64,000 bases of DNA from Catenaria anguillulae PL171 (lineage: Eukaryota > Blastocladiomycota > Blastocladiomycetes > Blastocladiales > Catenariaceae). Shown here in pieces: positions 9,882 to 22,000 of the stretch; position 1 is the stretch's first letter, and every line of letters begins with the position of its first letter. The notes beneath the pieces were generated by a model, which worked only from the letters and a program-made list of their open reading frames with translations, did no database searches and was not told the DNA's origin. Location: NCBI GenBank assembly GCA_002102555.1, contig MCFL01000007.1, positions 496,001 through 560,000 on the forward strand, written 5' to 3'. The position numbers and the translations under genes are program-made.

Positions 9882-12801
9882 TCATCCATTCACCTTTCTC
9901 CAATCCCACCACTCGTTCCACGCTTCCAAGACTATGTGATCCAACGTCACCGACGGCTCCCTCAACACACCAGGTGGATCTGCTTCCCACCCTTGACTGT
10001 TGAGTGACTGATCCCACCCTGCAACCTCCTCCACCACGTCCTTACCGGAACCCTTGAAATACGTCCACAGGAGCGCCTCCATGTAGCAATGGAGCGCTCG
10101 CGGTGAAAACACAGAGTCGATGAGTGCATTCCCGCGGGCCGCGACAATCGCCACACGGGACCATGGCATGGCCGCAACCACAAGCGCAGCAGCATCGTGG
10201 GCAGCAGAATCGACAACGCCTTCGCCTGATGGCGCGGATGAGCCCACATGAGTCGGGTCCACGGGCACCGCGTCAAGAATTGCATCGACAATCTCTGGTG
10301 CATACGTGCGTCCGCTTGCCGAATGGATATAGGCATCTGTCGCATTGGATATGCGCAACGCAGGCACACGTACGTAATGCGTCGCAACTTGAAATCCGGG
10401 TGTCCAGTACCCACTGGGCAATTTGAGCGACTTATCAACGGCAACGAGCGAGCCACACTTGAGCGCATCCTGTAAACCGCCAAGAAGCGAGAGCGATGGC
10501 CAACCCTTGGACAAGTGCTTTGGCCGTGTCGGCGGTTTGTGGGATGACTGGGGCGGTGAAGCAGCCAGGCACTGAGCCGGAAACATGACAGTCCGCCACA
10601 TGCACGCGCTGGCAACCATAGACGATGTAATGTCGCACCGATCCAAGACGAAGGTCCCGTTCCGCTTGGCCATAAACGGTACATCGATCAACGGAACGGA
10701 GGCAGGGTTGTTGCCCAAATCGTCAAAGTACGGCAAATACAGTGCATCCTTGGCGTCCAGTGAGGCAAAGGCAAGGGAACCACGAGCTGGTTTGCCGACT
10801 GGGATTGAGGGCGCTACCATAAATCGAGTGTGGACCGTATCAAACAAGGTCGGGTTTGCCTTGATGGCGTCGCCAAGTGCGAGCATGGCACTGAGTACTG
10901 GTCGGTCCAGGGTGACGTTGTAGTAGTCGCCGTGAAAGTGGATCTGGCCAAGCGTGACAGATACGTCGAGGCATTCGGTTGCGTTGAGTGTACCGCTGGG
11001 GCCGCTACACCACTTGCGTACGGACTCGATGTCGGCAAGCGAAACAGGGGCGGATAGCTTCGCAATGGTGCCAGTGAGGTTGGCGTAGGGAGTACAAATG
11101 TGTGTGTGGGGTGGAATGGAATCGTCCGCCGGTTGGGCAAGCGGGGCGGGTGGTGTTGGCGCCTTGGATCCCTGTAAATCGCCGCTGTCTTGTAGGGGCG
11201 GCAACGGCGGGGGAGTAACTGGAAGCGTGGGCGATGATGGCGAGGTGGGTGTGACAGGTTCTTTGGCACGGGCAAACGGCAACAAGATCGGTGACGAATC
11301 CGGCAACGTTGCGGCCGAATATGCACTTCCGAACACGAGCGCAAACAGTGTGATTCCGATGACGAGCGCAATTGTGCGCATGAGCGTTGCAATCGGCTTA
11401 CTGGGGCGCTGGGCGGCGACCCACAATACGCCCATGGCTGTCATGGCAGCGCCGAGCACCTGGCCGGCATTTGGCAACCAGTCGTCAGCCGCGCGAAGCA
11501 ACATGCCCGGGTCGGCCAAGATACTCTTGAGTGAGTAGTGCGCAACCCATACACCAGTCAAGTACATGAACGCAGACTCGGCGCCCGTGGTTGGGAGTGA
11601 GATGGATGCTTTTGGGCGGGAGGCGTTGGCGCCATGGTCGTGCAAAATGAAGAACGGCAGGAGCAAGTGGAGCAGCACGTCGGCGGCAATGAATTGAAAG
11701 TTGACAAAGATGAGCCGAACAGAGTCACCTGCCCAGTTTTCGTGTGAAAGAGCGAAAGCGCCATTGAAGACAGCCATCATCTGTGGATTGTTGGAGGAGC
11801 AAGAGTCAATGGCGGTCTGGGAGGAAACACGGCAAGCGAGTCTGCAGCAACATACGAAGCTGGTGAGCGAAATGTAAGTCAAGATGGTCCACGGTGGCAG
11901 GGTAAAGGTTGCATGGCGGAAACGGAGGGGACAGAGCTGAGGAAGCTTGCGCTCGAGTAGGCCAATTGCAAGTGTCCGAAGAGAAGCATCGGCAAATAAA
12001 ATGAGGCAGGTCGTGAATGGTAGTTGAGACCCATTCGAAAAGAGAAACAGATGGCCGCCAATGGAGACGAATGCCATGCCGAGAAGCCGTGAGAGAGAAA
12101 AGTTGTTGCCAAAGAGTGCCCTGCAGAAACAAACGTGAGTCGGTGAGCTCGTGCCATCAATTGCAATGGTGAGTGCAATAAAAAGATGCGTACTGTGAAA
12201 CGGTCAAAAAGAGCGGAACCCACGGGTTGTGGAAGCCGACCAAAAACTGCGACCGCAAAGCAAACGACCCCCACCATAGTGTTCCCTGAGAAGCGATAAA
12301 CGGTAGCCATCCGAGAAACACTGTCTTGCTAAACGCTGGATCCTCGGACCGGTCTGGCGGGGTGATGGCGGCATCGGCCATGGCTTGCAACAGCTGCTGA
12401 GAGGAGGCAGACGCATGTCGCATGTGCGCTGATCTTGGCGGGCGTGGTGCAAATGATGACAGCTGCACGATTTCTGTCTTGTCATTCCTTGGTAATGGAG
12501 TTGGAATGCGAAGACCATCGGTATTGCTGCTGCTGCTTGCACCTCCAAGGCCATGCTGTGGAGTGCCGTTGTCGTCGTCATCCTTGACCGGCTGGAACCC
12601 AAGCATGGTGCTGGACGGCAGAGTCAAGCGAAGGAATAGGGCAACAAGGCAGACAATGGCATGGATGGACACTGCCTCAATGTACTGGATGTGCATGGAC
12701 GAAATCAGGACGTGAGCAGCGTCCGTCACGACATACGCCCATGCCACCAGCAAAATGACGGCGACCCCGGCCACCCGGTACATGATGTGTCGCAGGCTCA
12801 T
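9882..12801 (-). CDS. multi-pass membrane protein with a large lumenal/extracellular domain, unknown
   Basis: Family not recognised; about 920 aa. Exon 1 runs from the ATG at 12801 to about 12195. It has two early hydrophobic helices, then a Ser/Pro-rich cytoplasmic-type loop, then another hydrophobic segment. A GTACGC...CTGCAG intron joins TVSQ to ALFGNNFSL. A second intron, 11855-11781 (GTATGT...CACAG), is exactly 75 nt and stopless, so the frame reads through it. Spliced, it gives YISLTSF-MMAVFNGAF. Several more membrane helices follow. After a Pro-rich linker comes a soluble domain of about 500 residues with sequons (NLTG, NATE, NVTL, NGTF, NATD) and paired cysteines. This suggests it faces the ER lumen or cell exterior. 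The order, membrane bundle then glycosylated domain, suggests a transporter-like or receptor-like protein, but no motif fixes a role. Confidence 0.7.
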
Positions 12802-13265
12802 TGCAACGTTGGCACCGCAGAGTTGTTCGAGTGGACGGCGGGATCAGTCTTGGTTTCGGGCTTGGCTGGGAGCTGACGGGCAAAATGGGCGACGTTTAGA
12901 GGGCGATTACTTTATTGGCGGAGATGGGAATGGTCGATTCCATTGCATGGGGATACATTTCAACTCACATGCATGGCGTTAGGGCCAGTCGTAGTGCAGA
13001 GTGTATCGATATCGAACCAATCTGCTCTTGATTCAATCTGTGCGTTGCGCCAACGGTTCACGATAGAACAACTTTCGTTGCTTCCAGTTGTGTTCTCGAA
13101 GCGCGCTGCGTGAGACCACATCAACTTTTCGCATTGATGAAGTGACACGATAGTCGGTTTATGCTGAAACTGAAAGAAGCAGGGACAACAGAAAAACTAC
13201 CAGCAACACTTCACATCGCCAATTGGCTGTCCGGTCTCTGAGGAATTGTGTAACGATTGGGAGTC
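12802..13265. other. intergenic region upstream of the membrane-protein gene
   Basis: Holds the promoter of the minus-strand gene starting at 12801 and the 3' region of the chitinase-like gene. Nothing else recognisable. Confidence 0.5.
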
Positions 13266-14723
13266 TTACAACGGGGCGACCGCGGCAGCTCCAACCGCCA
13301 GCGCTGACAGGAGCCATCCCGAATGCACAGAGTTCACGGACGAATCCGAAGAGCCTGCCGACCCTGCGGATGTCTCAAATTGGTTCCCACCGCCCGTCGC
13401 TTGCACGACCGATCCAGTGGTCGTAGGTGTTGGCGCCTTGAAGTTCGTACCCGGCAACGGATTTGGCTTGCGGTTGCAAGTTCCCTCGACCGGCTGGCCA
13501 GCCCACGTACGACTCAAAGCCCACCACAGAACATCGCTGTACCGCGAGTTTTCGTTGACTCCATTGCCAACAACCGACAACTTTTCGCAAGGCACGCCCC
13601 AGTGGTCCGCGGAAACGTCAAACAGGCCGAATCCTTGGAACGTTTCGCCCGTCATGGGAAACCTCGGCCAAAAGGTAGTCGAGTTGACCAGAGTCGCGGG
13701 GTCCGCGTAATCGCCATTTTGCGCATCAAAGTAGGCCTCGTATCCGTTACCAAACCCAGGCAAGGTCACTGTGACTTTCTTGCCATTGTTGCGTGCAAAG
13801 TCAATCCAGGCATTGAGCGACCTCTGGAACCCGTCTGGGTTGGGAATCAACGAGCATGACGTTGAAGACAGAAAATGCACATTGATGTTGTCGACAAGAG
13901 ACAGTGCGCTCGAGCCCGAGGTCAAGATCCGGTCCGCATACGTGGGCCCAAATAGGGCGTCGGGGAAATCGCAGCGAGGTGAGACAGTGACCGTCAAGGG
14001 GTTTGATCCGGCGAGTCGCTTGAGTTCTTGGATCATGGCACCGTATCCGATGTATTGGTCGGTCCGGAGAGCTAATTCAATCCCGTCGAGCTTGCGAGCG
14101 CCAAACGGACGTTGAGAGTGCTGGCCGCCAAAGAAGAGATTCCACAATGTGTTTGCAAATTGACGGCCACGGTCGTCGCTGCCAAGCGACGTGACGGGAG
14201 CTGGATTGGATATTATCACGCAAACATGATGAGTGAGGACAAGTTCACCCTGCCCACTGCACGTACGGCGCATCGTTCAGGGCGTACAAATGGTCAAAAG
14301 AACCTTCTTTCCCTTTTCTTGGCAGGCTTGAATCCCATCGCGAATCGACGGGCAAAACAATGGCGCGAATCCAGACACTGGACGCTGGGTCTTGTACCTG
14401 GACAAGCTGACGTCGTTTGGGAAAGAGCAGTGCTTTGAGAAATCGATACCGGGCAAGTCGTCAATGGCAAACGGGTCCCTCAGGTATGCCAGGTGGACAT
14501 GCGTGAATTGGGTCAACTTGCAAAAGTCGCTCAAGGACTGTTCTGTACGAGCCGCGTCTTGGTAGAGGTTGGACGACTTGCTTTGGCCCCAATACGCAAT
14601 CATGGTGGGTGAGCCTGAGGCAGCAGCGGACGCGAAGGACGAATCGGAAAGCATAGTTATGGCGCCGCAGACGATGACGGCCATGACCATCAGTAGTCTG
14701 CGATGCTGTTTTGTCCTTAACAT
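13266..14723 (-). CDS. GPI-type GH18 chitinase-like protein with degenerate catalytic motif
   Basis: Class III/V chitinase fold (GH18, hevamine/Cts1 type), secreted and probably GPI-anchored. The N-terminus (from 14723) has a signal peptide of about 33 residues, then IAYWGQ and a cysteine-bearing FCKLTQFTHVHLAYL. One intron (GTACGC...CAG, about 14273-14200) joins KKVLLTIS to PVTSLGSDD. The hallmark DGxDxDxE motif reads DGIELALR at about 14083-14060. The proton-donor Glu is Arg and the preceding Asp are lost, so hydrolysis is not expected. Downstream landmarks persist: NINVHFLSSTSC, GKKVTVTLPGF and a late DVLWWAL. The C-terminus is a Thr/Ser/Gly-rich linker and a hydrophobic tail ending AVGAAAVAPL, typical of a GPI signal. 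It probably acts as a cell-wall chitin-binding protein. No frame break touches the motif. Confidence 0.85.
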
Positions 14724-15120
14724 CTTGTTTCTCAGGTATAGAGTCGATTTGCGTCCGGTTTCGCTGGCTCTGGTGGATATTGTTTGGTGAGAGAGCTGTG
14801 ATCCTTGAAGGTGCCAGTGCCGGTTTTATGCAAGAGTTGGCCGTTCAATCTGCGACGGTGGGAGCATTGTGGACATGGAGAAACAGGGCGATTCTTCGAT
14901 TCTTCAGATGCACATTATACTGTATCAGAAACCTTGGGTTCAGAGCTCTGCTTTGCTCTTGTTCACGGGTTTTTGAACCAAAGGCACCGACAGAGAGTTG
15001 GTTCGCGATTTCCCACGTTCTCAGTTTGCACACTCGTGAACATGTCTTACTCTCAACTTGATACGGCTCGATCAATGATATTGTTTCGAAATCCAACAGG
15101 ATCAATGACCTCGCTTCAAA
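14724..15120. promoter_or_regulatory. divergent promoter region (chitinase-like / DRC9)
   Basis: A 397-bp gap between divergently transcribed genes. I see no TATAAA core or clear palindrome. Short frames here look non-coding. Confidence 0.4.
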
Positions 15121-16795
15121 ATGCCCTCAGCAACGTCAACTAAACCTCCTCCAACATCTATCCCGACCTTGCCCCCCTATCCACGGTACCCTGGGGTCGC
15201 CAACGGATCGTCCATTTCACAACGGCCGCAAGCACGCCAAAAGCACAAGGCGGAACTGCCGGTACACAGTCGCGTCAAGGGTCAGCCGGTTCACATCCAG
15301 CACAGGCTATCAACTCGCCAACAAAACATCATGCTGCCGTTGCAGGTGCCCAGACAACCACCCTGGGCGGTGCACACGCAGGACACGCGAGCATTGGCGC
15401 ATCGTTGACGGACGTGCATGCACAGCGCATTGTGGCCGTGCTGAACGAGGTCTTGTCCAAGGTGGACATTGTCATGTCGTTGCCACCGGTCGTGGATCGT
15501 CGAGCGCACAACATGCTGGGAGGCGATTTGGCGGGTGAGATCGAAGTACGCTGCCATGGCAACTTGACCCAGTTCAAAGGTAGCAGGCGCGAGAATGACC
15601 TGCGCTGTTGCACAGAGATACAATGACCTTAAACGGCAGGTGAATCACGCCTCGTCACACGACTCGACAACTTTGGACATGCAAAACTCGATCCGAAACG
15701 TGTGCCGCATCCTGCTGCACGACCCTGACAAGCGCCAGCAGCTCTCCATTTACAATGCTCACGACGTCAACCAATCGAGCATGCGCCGGTCTATCCTAGC
15801 CATGGACGCTGATGGCGGCGACGACGACGCGGCCAATCCGTCGGCCAGACACGTCCAGGCCGAAATGGACGTGCTCAAGCAATTGCTCGCGTCCTGCAAG
15901 CTGTTGACCGTGGACAAGTTGACGAGGTCAGCACAGGATGAAGAGAACAAGAAGCTCGAGTTGCAGCGCGTCGTAGAACGAGAAAAGAAGATTCGCGATG
16001 AGGTAGAGCACATGCGAGCACAATTGGAGAAGGCAAAGAAGGAGCGACTGTCCGAAATAACGTCAAGAACGACTTGATTCGCAAACTCAAAGGTGCTTGA
16101 TACTTGTCGCTGTCCCATCGTATGTTTCATGGAAAGCTGACGCGGCCGTATTGCTTTTTAGACGAGCTAAAGGACATTAAGCAAACCGCCGAAGACGTTG
16201 CCCGGCGTCTGGAAATGCGGACCAAATCCAAGGAAGAGTCCGACTCTGTGTCGTACTCTGAACGCGAATCGACTTGCAAAACGAAATCAAGCAACTGCAA
16301 GCGCAGCTCGCGCGCAAATTGCGCTCACCGCGAAGAAGAGCTCAACCTGCGCAAGCGCCGATTTAAAGTTGAAAGCGAGGTGGATGCGTGGATCTCCAAG
16401 TACGACCAGGACATGGAAGAGAAGCAAGCCGAGCTGGATGACCTGTCAGCCATTTACGCCGAAGAAAAGGCTCAGCTGGACGACTTGCAGTCAAAGTACG
16501 ACGAGTTGAATAAGGAGTACCAAAAGATTATGGACGAGCGCCGGTGGCATGAGGTGGTCAAGGCAAAGTTGGAGGCTGAGCGGGCCAAGCGGATAAGTGC
16601 GCCATGAAGATTCAGGCCTTGTGGAGGGGCTACAAGGTCAGGAAAGAGATGCGGGAGGCGGTACGGCACTTCTTCATTCACGTTTATTCTATGCCCGAGT
16701 CTTTCTGACAAGGCTCTTCTTGTTGCTGCGAATAACAGAACGACAAGAAGCGTAAAGGCTCCAAGAGCGCCAAGGGCAAGAAGAAAAAGAAGTGA
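15121..16795 (+). CDS. IQCG: DRC9/IQCG-like nexin-dynein regulatory complex subunit
   Basis: Axonemal protein of the nexin-dynein regulatory complex, which controls flagellar beating. The N-terminus (ATG 15121) is low-complexity, then HAQRIVAVLNEVLSKVD. From about 15870 it is nearly all coiled coil, including RIDLQNEIKQLQAQLARKL and SEVDAWISKYDQDMEEKQAEL. It ends with an intact IQ motif (IQALWRGYKVR, about 16611-16645) and a lysine-rich tail from the last exon (16739-16795). Introns at about 16095-16161 and 16659-16738. A 36-nt GTAGCA...CACAG segment near 15580 is either a tiny intron or another break. Frame breaks near 15250, 16055, 16255, 16330 and 16598 must be crossed. The coiled-coil pattern plus the C-terminal IQ motif match IQCG; a related coiled-coil IQ protein is the alternative. 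Confidence 0.75.
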
Positions 16796-16884
16796 GCAAC
16801 TTGCCTCGAACGATATTGACATTGTTCACCAAGTCACGATTTGCAATACAGTCTGCTCATTCCAAGTTCAAGTCAAAGGGTCCA

Positions 16885-16890
16885 AATAAA
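16885..16890 (+). terminator. candidate polyadenylation signal AATAAA for DRC9
   Basis: A perfect AATAAA lies 90 bp past the stop codon at 16795 in a short convergent gap. Assigned on motif and distance only. Confidence 0.35.
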
Positions 16891-17046
16891 AAGAAAGTAT
16901 TCTTGCATTTAAGTGCATGAAGAAAAGTCACAGCAACAATTGAATGGCAGAGAAAACAATTACAAGATACATAAGCAGAGCGCGGCCGTGGGAAAGTTGC
17001 AAAGCACGAGCACTTCCAGCAGCACCACAGACAAAACACACGGAGC

Positions 17047-19048
17047 TCACCTGTGAAGATGATTCAGGACTAGTCCATGTCCGAAGCAACTGCCGCATTG
17101 CTGCGTAGCCCCCCACCGACTTCCTCCTTGGACACACGGCGGACTGCAAACAGCCATCTCGGTAGCCTGCCCACCGTTGCCATTCTTTTCACCAGCGCCA
17201 ATGTCCTTGGTCTTCTCGACTCCCAGCATGGACATGTTTGGCTTGTTGGACCCAAGCGAGCTTGGAATCGCCCCAGCGCCCGACTGCAATGCAACCACAT
17301 CTCCATCGTCAGCCAAATCGGCAAGGTTGATCCCGTGCTTGACCTTGCCATACGTTCCACCCTCTGGATGCTTGTCGCCCTCGGACCCCCTCGGCCGGCC
17401 ATGCGACGTCGAGTTCATATTTGTCAGGAACGGAAGCAAGTGATGCTGGTCAATCCGGTACAGCCACCCAATAAGGCCGGGCGGAATCTCCGACTCTGGC
17501 AACGGGCCCTCGTCCTCTTCGCTGTCACTGTCGCTCCCACCCGCTCCACCTCCTGCCTGCGCATTGCGCTGTGCCGCGGACGAGTCGGCAATCTTGAACT
17601 TGTTGATCATGAATGGCGTGAGCAAGTTGATGCCATACACAGTAATCACAATCACAAGGACGGCCGTGCCAAACATGAGCGACCGCTTTGTTTCATCTAA
17701 CGACTCGTTATCGAGAAGCCCGACGGCCAACGCAAATGCCACGGCCCACGCAAGCCGGCAAACCACAAAAAGACCTGGTGTCCCCACGGCACCGGCTTTG
17801 CGGGCCCCGTCCTCCGCGTCGTGTACGTGATCAAGTTTTGTGCCCACAAATGAAAAACACATGTGTCCTGCCCGCGGCAAGGCAACGAGAGCCGCGCAAA
17901 TCATGTATGGGGAGTAGACCGCGTTGGGGAATGCCAGCAACCCATGCCGAGGTACATGAAGATGAAGCAATCGGCCATGGCTGAAAAAATGTGCAAAATG
18001 TGCTTTGCCACCAGCACCGACATGGACGTCATGTTGGGCTTTGCGTAATGCGCCATGGCAATGCCCGTGAAAAACACAGAGATGATGCCTGTGAGCCCGA
18101 GCACGTCGGCAAGCAAGTAGGACGAGTAAGCAAAACGAGTAGCATGATGACTTCGACCGTTTCCGCGTCGTGCGTGAGGCGCTGGTGCTTTGTGAGTTTG
18201 GCAAATAGGAACGCCAGGCCAATACCCACGGTGAATGAGCCGACAAACACCCATACGGATTGCAGGACAGAGAGCAGGAACAGGCCAAAAGTGAGGCGGC
18301 CATGGTCGGCGGCAGCGAGCCCGCAAAAGAAGCGGTACAAGATGATGGCGACGGCGTCATTGAGGGCAGACTCGCCAAAGATGGTGATGTAAAGAGACCG
18401 GTCTGTTTCCTTGGGCAGCATGGCGAGGATCGAAACGGGGTCGGTTGACGAGACAAGCGCGCCAAAGATGAGGGTTTCGAGCAGCGACCATGGCGTGGCG
18501 GTGACGGCAGTGGCGAGGTACATAATCAAGGCAATGACGATGGTGGAGAAGATGCCGCCAGCAAATGCGAGGGCCAAGATCATGGGAATGTTTTTGAAGA
18601 AGAGCATGCGATGGACGCCATAACCTCCCTACATCGTCGACACACGTACTCTGGTTAGGATGTGTCACCAACTCAACGGGGGTTGGAGTCCAAGAGTACG
18701 TCAGACCTCGAAAATAATGGGAGGCAGCAAGACCATGGAGAAGAAGTTGGTCGACATTTGCACATCCTTGAGAATGGGCTCGGCTTGCACGATCGAGTAG
18801 ACGACGCGAACAGACAAACTTGTTACCAAACCTGCTCAGCATCGAAGAATCAGCAAAATGGCCAGCATTCCAGACGAATAATGCTGATATGATGCCATAC
18901 CGACAGTAATGAACATGGCCGTTTCGCCAAAGTACTTGAATTCGCGCTTCTTCATCCAGCCCGCGATATTGAAGGCCAGCGTGATGAGGGCCAACATGGT
19001 CAGCGCCTTCTCAAAGAGGGCATGGGTTGTGTTGTGCGATTCTGTCAT
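17047..19048 (-). CDS. endosomal/vacuolar-type Na+/H+ exchanger (NHE/Nhx1 family)
   Basis: Cation/proton antiporter of the CPA1 NHE family, setting lumenal pH and ion content of endosomes or the vacuole. From ATG 19048 (MTESHNTTHALFEKAL), exons give GETAMFITV, then GLVTSLSVRVVYSIVQAEP, then LPPIIFE joined to GGYGVHRMLFFKN. Next come FGALVSSTDPVSILA and the ion-binding FGESALNDAVAIIL, where the Asn-Asp pair sits. About twelve hydrophobic segments are visible. The C-terminal cytosolic tail has an acidic SDSDSEEDE cluster and Ser/Gly-rich sequence. Frame breaks occur near 18130, 17945 and 17745. The last splits GLRG from AVAFAL, where GGGCC needs a fourth G to restore the invariant GLRGA. The end is uncertain: one frame stops at 17047, another at 17070. 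LPPIIFE-GGY and the short tail favour the NHE6/8/Nhx1 branch over plasma-membrane NHEs. Confidence 0.88.
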
Positions 19049-19823
19049 GGTGGCGAATAGGTTGGGGAGCTGAGCGAGATGGACTTGTGGATCGCTGAGA
19101 AATTGACTTGACGCTCGATCGTAGACCGTATCGGCAGGTTGATGCAGCAAAAGACAGATGCCCTGCGATCGTCGCGATGAAAGTGCACAAGAGCAGATTG
19201 CACCAGAGCTGAGGCGAACGAAAAACGGGATTGCGTGCGGTGGCAATGTAGGAACAGTACATGGGATATGACGCCTCGTTCGGTTGCAGTTGTGAATGGA
19301 ATGGCTTCTGTCTGGAAGGACATGGGAAACACGCAGAAAGGAAACGACGAGAGGGAAGGAAAGAGCGCGTCGATCGCGCACGGTCCGCCGATCGGACGTG
19401 ATTTGTTCTCACTGCTCAGCCACCAGTCTCATGTCCCAACTGTTGGACATGTGCAGGCGCCTGTTTTCGCTGCCCGCTCCCCGGCGCTATACATACACCC
19501 TGAGTTGAGGTCGCACACTATATTCAATACTCGGTCCATCAACAAGTAATCGCTCACCAGCCGCCGCCACAATTTGCTGGACCCCCACCCCAAGACCCAC
19601 CTCCCAATTCTTCCTCCACCAGCACCCAGCACCAGCAAGGCCACCACCACAAGCATCCCAGCCTCCCGCTGCCCACATTCGACGCACACACCAATCTTCC
19701 CTGAGCCCGTCGCAGAAGAAGCAAAAAAAAAGTACTCGCACCGCCCACCATCCTCCGCTCGTGGTCGTTGCACGTTCGAGTATTGCACCGTACCATACAC
19801 CACATCAAAAGCTCTGCAACGAC
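19049..19823. promoter_or_regulatory. divergent promoter region (NHE / PH-domain protein)
   Basis: A 775-bp gap between two start codons. The part near 19700-19820 is open in the PH-protein frame upstream of the chosen ATG, so that start could lie further 5'. No other gene seen. Confidence 0.4.
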
Positions 19824-21648
19824 ATGGCACCGTCACGACGCCCGTTGGCCAGCGGCCCCCTTTCCATCCAAGAGCCCTCGCGCAGCCGGTTCCGGCTCGG
19901 CGGACCAAAATGGCGCCTGTACTATGCCATTCTAGAGCGCGGCAATCCGTACTTGTCACTCTTCCCTTCCAACGACACCTCGGACCCGCGCCGATGTGTT
20001 GCGCGCATCAACTTCAACGATGAGGCCTCTGCCCGTGTCATGGATTCCGTGGATTCCGTTGGCGGCTCCTTTTCCAGTGGCAGTGGTTCCAGCGGTCGCC
20101 GCGGAAGCCAGCAGTCAACCATCATCCAACTGCTCAACGTGGCTGTCACCAAGGACCCATTTGCCCCCCGGCCGGAATCAAAGCCCGCCAAGGTGCTCGA
20201 CCTGGATGCCCACTCGCCAGAGGCGCTCAAGGTGTGGGTTACGGCCATCAAGTCCATGCTCACCTGGCTCAAGCATGGCACCGAGCCGACATTTGATGGG
20301 GACTCGTCGTCCTTCAACAACCACCATCCCGACGAACCACTGACTTCAACGGTCAAGAAGGACGAGGAGGTAGATGTGCACGATGTCCTTGGCCCAACAA
20401 CCATCATGACTTCGGGCCCGTCGTCCACCAGCAATGGCAACTTGCTCTCCGTTCCCGGCTTTTCTCGAGGACGATCCAATTCGGCCGCCTCCAACGCCTC
20501 GTCACTTCTTCCTTCGCCGGGCTTGTACACCCAAGAACACAACAGCCATTTGCCTCGGCTGCGGAGGACAGTATGTCGACGTCGGCTGGCAGCCGCCGTC
20601 AAAGCATGGCAGATTCCACCTACTCGTCGGGCACTCGCTCGTACCGCCGCACCTCTGGTCCCATGCTTGCACCCATCTTGTCGCCTACTTACTCCTCTTC
20701 GGCCTCATCGGGCCCGGCATTGATTCCGACGGCTGGACCGCCCCAACATTCCCAGCACCACGCATACCAGCCTCAACAACCCCAGCAACAACCTTTGCAG
20801 CAGCACCCTCACTACTCGCAGCAACAGCATCCTAACTACCCCCACCAACAGAACGGATTCACTGGTGGAGCAGAGTCCCGCGGCCGCGACACGGAGCGCC
20901 CACCAATCCGCACCAAGCCAAAGTCTCTTTTATCGGCACAGGCGCCTCCCATCCGACCCCGCCCTCGTCGCACTCTTCTGGCCGACTGGCCATTGGCTAC
21001 CACGGTTCCGGATCCGTTGACGACGGCCTGCTGCCTAGCCCAACGGCATCGCACCACTCGTTCACGACCAACAACTCATCCTACAGCCGCAGCCGGTCGG
21101 TCGGCCCACCTGTCCAGCGCGCCATGCCCTCGAGAATCGAAGACCTGATGGCCGCTTTGCCTACCCCAAAAGCAGCGTCCACAGCCAACCGCGCACTCCC
21201 ACGGCCAACATCCATCATGTCGACTGCGTCGCGTGCGGCCCCCTCGAAGCCGACATCGCTGCGGTTCACCAACCCGAACCGGCTGTCGACCGCATCTTCT
21301 GCAGACACGTCGGCATCTGCCCCCGCACATTTAGCGCGGATGCACCACCAGCAACAGAGCGTGCCGAAACGACGATCGCAGGTCGCTATGCAAATGGACT
21401 CGCTGCTCGACGACTTGGACGAGGTGCTGCAGAGTTTGCAAGACGAGGATGTTCCGCCCGTGCCGCCGTTGCCCACAAGCTTTGCTATGGACAGGGTTTC
21501 TACACCCGCATCAATGCAGTCGCAGGCGAGTTATGGGAGCCAAGGGCCCCCGACGGCCACGGCGATGGAGCCATCGACACATCGCGACAGGGTCATTCGG
21601 CCGCCCCAGATTCTCAGGACGCCCAGGGTTGCGTCGCCTTTGCAATGA
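19824..21648 (+). CDS. PH-domain protein with disordered linker and C-terminal LD-like helix
   Basis: About 610 aa. Residues 15-155 read as a pleckstrin-homology domain: FRLGGPKWRLYYAILE, the usual first strands, then YLSLFPSND. A Ser/Gly insertion follows (SVGGSFSSGSGSSG), then IIQLLNVAVTKDP, and the closing helix SPEALKVWVTAIKSML. PH domains bind phosphoinositides or proteins at membranes. The linker is Ser/Pro/Gln-rich with PxxP motifs. Near the C-terminus MDSLLDDLDEVLQSL has the leucine/aspartate spacing of LD motifs, followed by PPVPPLP, a possible SH3 ligand. These features suggest a cortical or cytoskeletal scaffold, but that is inference. The ATG at 19824 is used, although the frame is open further upstream. 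Breaks near 20550 and 20930 each correspond to one missing base; the second lies in a TTTT run (KSL/FIGTGAS). Confidence 0.72.
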
Positions 21649-22000
21649 TCCTTTGTTTGATGTTGCATCAATCGCTACATTCTTTCCCCCCTTTAGACGG
21701 CATTCCCCACTTTTTTTTTGCTGAATTGTTGAGGTAATTGCCACCCACATTTTCGTCCGTTTCCCACTCTCTTTTCTCTGTCATTTGACTTGCAATCGTC
21801 TTGGCACATTCCCTCCTTTTGAACTCGACTCGTGACTGTCCTTTTGCACTTGTATGCCATTTCTTTCAATTCATTGTGTGTTTTGTTGTTGTTTGCGTTG
21901 CTGTTCTTCAGTTACCAATCCACTCTGTTGCCATGTGTGAGACAAATACATCGACTCTACAATCATTGCAACCGACGACAAGGGTCGACACTTTTCCAAT
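21649..22000. other. convergent 3' intergenic region
   Basis: T-rich and without coding potential, between the stop of the PH-domain gene and the stop of the acetyltransferase gene. Confidence 0.5.

Noticed and set aside
9962-10684. Long antisense and alternate-frame ORFs under real genes, such as this 240-aa frame
   Set aside because: No domain or natural composition; they arise because GC-rich codon use keeps other frames open.
15121-16795. Decayed pseudogene reading for DRC9 and other broken genes
   Set aside because: Motifs such as the IQ motif are intact and every break is a single-base loss; real pseudogenes would also show stops and missense decay.
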